From Psilocybe azurescens (taxonomy: Eukaryota; Basidiomycota; Agaricomycetes; Agaricales; Agrocybaceae), in the NCBI GenBank assembly GCA_023853785.1, contig JAJIRX010000598.1, positions 1-64,000 on the forward strand: DNA of 64,000 nucleotides, read 5' to 3'. Position 1 is the first letter of the stretch, and each line of letters opens with the position of its first letter. The notes under the pieces were generated by a model. That model was not told the origin of the DNA and did not search any database. It saw only the letters and a program-made list of their open reading frames with translations. A program made the translations under genes and the position numbers. Shown piece by piece: positions 56,301 through 64,000 of the stretch.

Positions 56301-59076
56301 TTGGAATGCTTGAATTCAAAAGACAGGAGAACATAGCGACTGCCATTGACTGTGGACTCTCCAGGGATAGCTCCGACGGTTGCGCAGACTTGGTTGTCCA
56401 GGCTAATATCTTCGTAGCCTGGGCCATGGGGAATAAGGACCGAGCACTGACCATTGAGAGTGGAGAACTCGTTGGTCATGATAGCTTCGAATCCATATCT
56501 CATTGGCTAGAGGGGTAGAAGATGATTATCAATTAGATTCAGATCATGTGGTTGAGTTTAAGAAGAAACTCACGTTGATATAAGAAATCCATCGCAAAGC
56601 GCCAATCATCGTAGGCTTGGGAATCGCATAACCCGTATAGATGACCAACGCCAGAACCGAAATACCAGCAAAACTCTGAGCAGTCGCCTCAGACTGGAAT
56701 GCCGCAGCGATACCGCGGAACCATCCCTTCATCGCAATAGTCATTGTGAATATGAATAGGAGGAAGATGAAGAATTGGCTCTACATGCGAGAAGTAGAAA
56801 AAGTTAGACAAAAATAGCTTCATAAGGATGAATGTGTGCTTACAGCAGTCCGTTGCAAGCCAACCATAAAGTAAATAATGATAGAGAAAACGATAGAAGT
56901 GACCATTGAGATCGGGATATCGACCAGCGTAAGTGCAAGGGCCTCCACAAATGGATGATACAGCGCCGCCTTCTGATGTTTAAGCACGATAGGTCGCTGG
57001 GCGTATAAGGATGGGATCTCTGCCATTGTTGCCAACGCCGAGAAGAGCAGGGCGAAGAAGAGGACACCGCCGCGGGAGAAGTAGGCACTGGTCGCGTCGG
57101 CGGAGTTGAGGTAAACGCTGCCGACGATGATGCCTTGGAAGACGAAAGAGAAGAGGTTGAGACCCGTAGCGAGCGGGTTTCCCATGATGATCTGGACACG
57201 GCGGCGCATTACCATTATGACCTGCTGTGTGATGTTCAAAAGATACGGGCTGCAAGACAAGAAGCATTAGCGTCAACCCTCAGATCGCCAACAAATCAAA
57301 AAGGGGATGCCAACCTCGATTTATGACTCCTCTTCGCAAACTCCGCATACGCACTTTGCATATAAGCATCCTTCTTCTCCGCCTTTCCTACTTGATTATC
57401 TAGATACTCGCGAATTTCTGTCTTGTTGGCTTGCCCTTGCGACGATTTGAGGAAGTATTCCGCAAATTCAGCGGCGGTGCGAGGCTGGTTGGTGAACCCC
57501 GCACGAAGCTTACGGGCCTTGGGATCTGTCACGGCGACAATGAAGTCGGCGGTGGTTTGACGATTCGCAGGTTCATAGCTAAATGAATGAAAGTGAGAAC
57601 TAAATTACGAGTGAAATGATCTGAAACACAACACGCACCCCATGTCCAGGAAATACTTCTTTGCCTCGTTTGCCGGGCCATAGTATGCCATCCGCCCTTC
57701 ATAGATGACACACACTTTGTCAAAGTACTCATACAGCGACTCTCCAGCCTGGTATATGGACACGATGGTGGTCGTATCGAACGTATCTGTCCCAATCCGC
57801 AGAGCACGGACAAACTCCAAGGCTGTACTCGCATCAAGACCTCTCGTAGAGCTAATTAAAAAAACATGTCAACATTTGATCACATGAACGATCGAAGAAA
57901 TGAAGATTCAAAACGGCCATGATACGGATAAAACGGACTCACTTATCCCATGAGCCAACGAGGCTTCTCGATGCCAGCGCCTCGGCAATCGAAACACGCT
58001 TCTTCTCTCCTCCACTGACGCCTCGAATCGCATTATCCCCAACAGGCGTGGTCAGGGTGTGTCTGAGACCAAAGATCGTAGTGAGAATGGTCGTCACGGA
58101 GTCCGCGAACTCCTTGCGCGTCTCGCTCACGCGGCGGAGGGGGTACGACTCTTGGCCGCAAACTCAATGGTCTGCTGAACGGATAGAGTGGGGAAGTGTA
58201 TGTCGTCCTCTGGACAGTATTGAACGTCACCTCGGAAGTGTTTGGCAATTTCTGTCGGAGTGATGGAGTCGTAGTGGCGAGCGCCTTCGACAGAGTGGTA
58301 CTCATCGGTCTGATTCGCCAGCGTTTTCAGGAGAGTACTACATCCAGATCCTGGGCTTCCCAAGACAACTATTTTGTAAGGATATTATCAGAGAAAAGCG
58401 CACATATAAGGCATAAATTTCTCACGAAGCATCTCTCCTGGCTTGACTACGCCTTCAAAGCCTGAAAGGATGTTGCGCAAAGTCGGATGCCGCGCCTTCT
58501 GAATCTGTTGGAGGATGACCAACGGATTGAAGAGCGAGCCTAGTGTCGGTTGGAATGAATCCGAAGCAGCCTTTCCAACGACTTTGAGATCGCGAAACAC
58601 AACTCCGAGTACGTGGTTTGATATCAGCTTCTTCACGCCTGGCCCCGAATCAATAAGAAGGAAGTTTGAAAATCGCAACGATAATAAAAATGCGCACTTC
58701 CTGATAATAAGTTTCAGAGTCTTTTCAAAGTCAAAAGGTTGGCCGTCTTTGACATCAAGCGTGGCCTCCGAGCTATCAGACGAGAGACGTGGGCGGTCCT
58801 CGGTCATGGTACGACGGAGGGCTTGCACTCCTGAAGGGTCGAAGAACTCGATATCGACACGAGATACGGACGAGTTTCCCCGCGGCCGTGTCTTTGGCTT
58901 TCCTGCGACTGGTGGACCAACTTGGTGCTCATAATTACGTGCGGCAGGAGTGGCGGTGGTTGTGGGTGCGGATATCGAGTCCAAATGCGAGACTGAGGCT
59001 CTACGCGAGACAGACGCAGAGGGGGTCTCCTCTTTGATATTGGTGAGAGGTGGGGGAGGGTAGGGAAGTCGGACAT
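53347..59076 (-). CDS. PDR-type ABC-G multidrug transporter
   Basis: ATP-driven plasma-membrane efflux pump with reverse layout (NBD-TMD)x2. Start [10 protein letters not shown] at 59076. Landmarks in order: [20 protein letters not shown]; Walker A 1 [13 protein letters not shown] with the Cys typical of PDR NBD1; [10 protein letters not shown]; signature [26 protein letters not shown] (start of TMD1). Then [14 protein letters not shown]; Walker A 2 [67 protein letters not shown]2 with [10 protein letters not shown] and [17 protein letters not shown]. After a final intron the tail [13 protein letters not shown] ends at 53347. More than a dozen short introns. Two 1-nt breaks: G run 59052-59056 near the start and 58131-58140. 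A TATA-like TATATATAA lies at 59152-59160. Confidence 0.9.
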
Positions 59077-59151
59077 AATGAGAAAGGAACAGAAACAAGT
59101 TGGGACCCTAGGACGAGGAATCCTTTGCTTTTGTATTATGTGACTTCATCT

Positions 59152-59160
59152 TATATATAA
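59152..59160 (-). promoter_or_regulatory. TATA-like box of the ABC gene
   Basis: TTATATATA on the minus strand, about 75 nt upstream of the start codon at 59076. Confidence 0.4.
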
Positions 59161-59402
59161 TGGAACTTTACGAACTGATTCGGCTACGGGGCCCGATTTA
59201 GGCTCTGTCCATGAGATTAATGTGAAGCAAATGTTGTAACCTGCTCCGACATACGGGTTAATGTCCAACTTGGGAGCCCAATCCCACTTCAGCGCTCCTC
59301 GACGTGCATTCCTCGGAATACCTATGTATAGAACACAACTATTACAGCATCAGTCGAAATGCCAACGTTGCTGGTGCATGTCTATTCCATGCCGCCAAAA
59401 CG

Positions 59403-59870
59403 TTATCCTGCGGGTAGTTTAATATGCATGTCAATAGCAAATGTAGTAGCTAATGGAAACTCACGAATAACACGACGTGGGGCGTTGTCAGCTTCCAATT
59501 CGAGCGCCAAACTTTGAAGCACAAACAAGAAAGGGTTGCGTAATATCTCCGCCGTCCATTTCGCGCCACCGTTTTGAACTCCGTCAGCCCACTTTTGTCC
59601 TCCATACTATATTGGTATCGTCAACAACATTCTTAAATCGATGTACGTCTTAATCGATTGGTCTCATTCGAAGACTACTGTAGCATGCATATTTTCCTCT
59701 CTACAAAGGAACAACAAGGGTGCCGTGCGCCATGCGGCAGATTCCATCCTCCACTAAGAACGGAGACCATACTAAACTTTGTTTTCGAACACCGTATACA
59801 GACCGTCCTTGAGTCCACGATAGAGATCGTAGAGATTGCCGTACCCATAAATGAGGCCATGCCATAAACG
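59403..59870 (-). pseudogene. 3' remnant of an unidentified gene
   Basis: Minus-strand exon-like pieces: LWHGLIYGYGNLYDLYRGLK followed by DGLYTVFENK (59868-59776), then after a long gap YGGQKWADGVQNGG, AKWTAEILRNPFLFVLQSLA and LELEADNAPRRVIR. The last exon ends at a good donor (GTGAGTTTCC near 59465) and the stop follows at 59403-59405. The composition is clearly protein-like, but a stop lies directly upstream of the first piece and no start is found. I do not recognise the family; probably a truncated gene. Confidence 0.4.
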
Positions 59871-60856
59871 CTATGCTGTTCAGTTAACCTCCCAAAGTCA
59901 CCGGAATCATGACATAAGACGACTATCGTCAGCTAAGTCGGCCTACGGGCTACCAAAGCCCATTCACTGATACTTGCCGACTTCTAAGGAGTTTTTCAAG
60001 GAAGCACAAGCGCAGTACGTGCAGGTAGTCACAGTATAGTCGTTTCAGACGTCCGCGGTCCATGCCCGTGCCTGTTATCCACGTCCGCGGCTTGATGTCC
60101 GTGCTCCGGATAAGTTATCCTGTAAGCATTTCGGCAGAGATACAGTTGAGCAACTTAACTTGACATAGGTTGACAGGCATTGAGCACAAATATCATAGTC
60201 ACACGCTTATCGCCGAGATGAGCGGCACGATTCTCTGTATGTTTGTCTGTCCGTCTGTTGCGTAAAATCCAGGTCAAAGAAACACGGGAATCTGTTTCTT
60301 TCATGAACAAACCTTATATAATAGAAATATTCGAAAAATATTAAATCTGTTTGTTGAGCAAATAGAGGCTGTTTTCGAACTATATTTATCTCACGGAATG
60401 TGGTACATATACAAGATTAATAGTAAAAACGCATAAGATATGTTCGGTGGTTGTCATACAAACAGCAATCGATGCCAGCAGTGAAGTAATTGTACAATTC
60501 TTTTCTTGAAATGCAGTCAAACCTTGACATCGCTACACGTGTTACATTGTACATGTTCAGCCTGGCAGGACAAGTGGAAGCTAGAATTCGGCGAGACATC
60601 CCGACGAAAGCATACAGGCTGTCGTACATAATAAGTAAAATCCCCACAAACACCCACTACTTGGTTCTCAGCGCTCGATTCTTTCTGGAGACTGGAAAAC
60701 CTGGCCCGTCCCCGCTCTGGTGCAATCTCTTGTGTACACCACCCCTTACAGGGTCTCCTTGTATACCCGCATACCTACCAAGTAACACATTCTAGATCCC
60801 AATCCCCATAGCATATTTCGAATCTACGCTCTGCGATCAGTGATATCGTCTCCACT
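59871..60856. other. Intergenic, nothing recognised
   Basis: No supported gene, RNA or repeat between the remnant and the next gene's stop codon. Confidence 0.4.
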
Positions 60857-62565
60857 CTACCTCCCCCTCATAGGAAAGAAGTTCTCCGTCCTGGTACGAC
60901 CGTCGCCATGTTGTATATCTTCAAACATCGCTTCATAATAAATCATGCCGAGTCCTACCTGCAGAACAATCAGCTTTTTCAACACAGCAACCCAAGATAC
61001 ACGATATACTTACATCATGCTTCATCTCACACTGCTTCGCATACACGAAGTGTGAGTACTTCTCGTCCTCACCCAACCAGCGTCTGACAACGAGTATCAG
61101 CCCTTCCTGCTCTTTAGGCTATTAAATAAGTCATAATTGACATCCAAGTCCAGAAACATATCCAAAATTTCGACATACCAATTCACCATTCGGACCGCTC
61201 TGCACAACAATATAATCATGCTCCCTCTCTCTCGCTGAAACGACCGTCCACGGCGACGGCGACGGTGCATAGCCATGCCCATGATAAGACCCACACCGAG
61301 GCTTGTCAGAAGTAGCGAACCCATTCTCACCAAGGCTCGGACTCTGACTCTGACCAGGACTCCCCCAGCGCTCTCCAAGCTCGCGTTAGGCTTGTCACTG
61401 AATTCAAACTTGTCTCGAGCAGGGTGCGGCGTGTCACCGTCTTGCGTCCTCACAGGCAGCTCAAGAACCGCGATACCATCGGGCGATCCATCGTTGCTGT
61501 CACTGTCGCTGCTGCTGTATAGATTTATGACTTGTGCAGCAGAGTCGTCGATGCGCACAGAGGCAGAGACCTTCGCTGCAGCGTCGGCGGCAACAGTACC
61601 TCCAGCCTTCGCACTACCACGGGACTGTAGGGCTGCACTGATAGGAGTGTGCACATTCCTAATTGCCAGTGCCTTTTGTCGACGCAGTTTAGGAGGCCTG
61701 CCTAGACGAAACGAATCACCCTCATCTACATGAGCACGAGCACGAGCACGAGCACTAATAGTGGGATAATTGAACGAGTCCAAAGTCTCGCCCTTCGACT
61801 TACGGACTACACGTTGGCCATGGTGCTCAACGTGGCCTAGTACACTTTGGTCGTCTACCGTCGTACGAGACGAAGGCAGAGGCAGGGGATTGAGAGTACC
61901 CCAGACTTTCCTATAATTGCTCCAACCCCAGGATCCTTTGGCAGGATTTGAACACTTTCACGTTCTTTCCTATACGAATGGGACATCCTGGCATCCACAG
62001 GCTCCGTTCGGTAAGGTATCCGTTCAACAGGGGTGTTGGCGTGGTCATAGTACAGGGGAGGAGGGGGTCCAGCTGGAACGTTGCTCCAGTCATACAGATA
62101 GCTAAGATCGCGCAGTTCATGTTTCTTAGCGGTAGCAGCGGTGGTATGACGCGCTGTCTTCTTCTTGGACGATTTCTTGGACGACGACGACTTGCCTGTA
62201 ACAGACTTTTCCTCCTTCAATTTCGACTTTGACTTTGACTTTGACTGCGACTCGGCAGAAGAAGAATGCGAGTAGTGCGTAGGATTCGGACGGTGCCCCA
62301 GCGCATACAAATCAGGCTCGGTCCGACCAGTCATAACCGAAGGAGGCATAAGAAAGTCAGGGTTCATGGCCCGTCCAGCGCGTCGTCTGGGTAGGGTGTC
62401 ATATCGTCCCTCTGAGTTGGGTGGCATCGGTACAGTAGGATCGGTATCAGGCCGAGGCTGGGACTGCCTGTAGGAATGCGAGAATCTGTTCGAGGCCGGC
62501 TCGGAGCGATAGGGTATAAGTGGGAGATGCGCCAAGTCATGTTGGGGTGAAGGTGAAGGTGTCAT
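60857..62565 (-). CDS. Hypothetical basic, Ser-rich protein with an internal repeat
   Basis: Start MTPSPSPQHDLAHLPLIPYR at 62565. An internal motif occurs twice: PYRSEPASNRFSHSYR (residues 18-33) and PYRTEPVDARMSHSYR (near 196-211), suggesting a duplicated short unit. Between them is a Ser/Lys-rich basic tract (SKSKSKSKLKEE, KKSSKKKTARH). Later come a second basic patch (FRLGRPPKLRRQKALA), an acidic SSSDSDSNDG stretch and a C-terminal part, EHDYIVVQSGPNGEL, then LVVRRWLGEDEKYSHFVYAK, QCEMKHDVGLGMIYYEAMFE and a stop at 60857-60859. Two introns lie in the last 300 nt. At least two 1-nt breaks are seen (near 61940 and the C run 61371-61375). No known domain recognised; the basic tracts would suit nuclear location (inference). 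Confidence 0.55.
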
Positions 62566-64000
62566 CTCGATGCTGGGGTTTAGAACAAGAAATTAGGAGT
62601 TCTGCGGTTAGTCGGTGATGTGTGGCAATCCCCCACGCGTAAAACACGTCGGCATTGTATACATGTTTATTAGGGCCACTGTTCAGCACAATCAATGGCG
62701 AGACGATGGGCCATCAGACCTGAATAGGACCAAAATTCATGCAAAATCGACTCTACGCACATTGAGCATTGATTTGGGGCGGTGGCACGACTTCAAGGGT
62801 CATGGATATGTCATGTGGTGTGGCCCAGATCCAGTGAATACCGATGCCTCCGCCAAAATTTGCGAAACGAGGCACTGATAACTATAAACCAAAACAAGTG
62901 TACTTGCGTCGTTGTCGAGCGCTCAAACGGCGGATTCAAGTCAAGTGGGACCAATCCAATCCGCATGTCATGGGAGAGGAGTCCGGCACAGATCGGGTCC
63001 ACTTTCCTTATAATAATATTTATCCCATACTTACATCATTATGTGCTCAATTTGTACGAAAGTTGGGCCTAAATTATCAATAAGCTATTGGCCGATCGAA
63101 AAGATTCCTTCGGGAAAGGATGACCGAAGGGAAATGAGAGAAGAGCAAAATATCCGTGAGACACGAATCTTTTGTGGGTGCGGAGGGCTTTGGCGGCAGG
63201 GAGGAGATGACCCAGAAATTCAGGTCACGTGGTCTCCGAGGAGTGAAGCCAACGACGCGAATGCGATGCGAGACGCGACGTGGAAGGAAAGCGGGCCGCC
63301 AAAGGCCTGAGCGCTTGGGAAAGCAAAGAGGAAATCCGAAACGGAGTCCAAGTGGCTGTACCAAACACTGAAAAAAAGGGAAGAGGTGGGAGGGAACAAA
63401 AAATGAGAGAGATTTGGGAAAGAGCTCAGAAAAGCGAAATCTCAATTTCTCTATGAACGTCAAAGAGGCCGAGAGTAGGGAAAAACTCGAGGCCTGCAGT
63501 TTAAGTATTATGAATATAATATTGAGTGATTCTAAAGAAGCTCTGTTGACAGTCTACTTGACAAGGCAGATCATTAAACTGTCCTTAGACAGATGAGGAA
63601 GATCAGGGATGATCGATGATCCCGAAACGGAATCCACATTTCTCACTGATATCTTATCCGTAGATGAGTTGGCTACGCCCTCATCGTGGAATCCCGCGCT
63701 CGATATGGTATCGGGTCGATAAACGAGTCAAAACAATTTATTCAAATGTTAGCCTTTTTTTGACAAAAACATCCATAACTCAGCTCTGGCTCTGTCGAAA
63801 GCTCAGTTTGAATTATCCTCAGGGACGAATGCGATCGAGAGGTACCAAGCCGTTGGATTCCCTTGAAATGGCCTTGTGGAAGCTGGAACAGAGAAGTTTG
63901 AGAGAAGTGAACCATTTCCCCTTCCTTTGCTTGTCCTTCCCCGACGTTTCCAAGTCCTCCGAGGTTCACACTTGCTGTAGCATTGGCAAATGGTACTCAT
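62566..64000. other. Right end of window, no firm gene
   Basis: Short open frames only. At 63742-64000 a minus-strand frame open to the window edge reads ASVNLGGLGNVGEGQAKEGE; it could be the last exon of a gene starting outside, but there is too little to tell. Confidence 0.3.

Noticed and set aside
1..64000. tRNA, rRNA or CRISPR features
   Set aside because: No box A/B pair, rRNA-like block or regularly spaced repeat was seen by eye; a tRNA scan would be needed to exclude single tRNA genes.

Overview
The window looks like nuclear DNA of a mushroom-forming basidiomycete (Agaricomycetes). Genes carry many short GT-AG introns of about 50-60 nt. The gene content also fits: a Tsp2-type tetraspanin, a hydrophobic-surface-binding (HsbA) gene, DUF6699-like genes, F-box/LRR-like genes, an expanded 7TM family, basidiomycete-type MFS, APC and ABC-G transporters, and Ty1/copia retrotransposons. 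I found no tRNA, rRNA or CRISPR array by eye.

Layout. 1-3250: a minus-strand Ty1/copia element that runs off the left edge. 3585-3901: a short tandem repeat. 4018-13260: a duplicated cluster of seven-transmembrane (7TM) genes with three tandem minus-strand members (A 5283-6498, B 8985-10205, C 11634-12847). Each has a decayed exon downstream and a conserved open segment upstream; a plus-strand relic of a fourth type lies at the left. A 5' fragment of the tetraspanin gene sits between A and B, and the full tetraspanin gene (15423-17291) follows C. The unit 'minus 7TM gene plus divergent tetraspanin' has therefore been copied as a block. 19463-22088: a DHA1-type MFS transporter. 24227-33443: two DUF6699-like genes, a DUF6699-like relic and a weak candidate, around a Mup1-like methionine permease (25520-28107). 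36422-37150: a broken HsbA gene. 37524-38443: an F-box-like gene. 38994-40889: a second MFS transporter. 41200-42462: an intact 7TM paralog, D. 44467-51584: an F-box/LRR-like gene split by a complete copia element (45327-50813) with matching 470-472 bp LTRs and a 5-bp target-site duplication. 51789-52948: a single-pass membrane protein. 53347-59076: a PDR-type ABC-G transporter. 60857-62565: a lineage-specific basic, Ser-rich protein.

Membrane proteins dominate: four transporters, four 7TM genes, a tetraspanin and a single-pass protein. I see no pathway linking them. A recurring feature is the single-base indel in a homopolymer run that breaks otherwise well-conserved frames in many genes. 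This may be assembly error rather than decay, so the broken frames noted below should be read with that in mind. 7TM gene C, 7TM gene D, the first MFS gene and the 51789-52948 gene read through cleanly once introns are removed.
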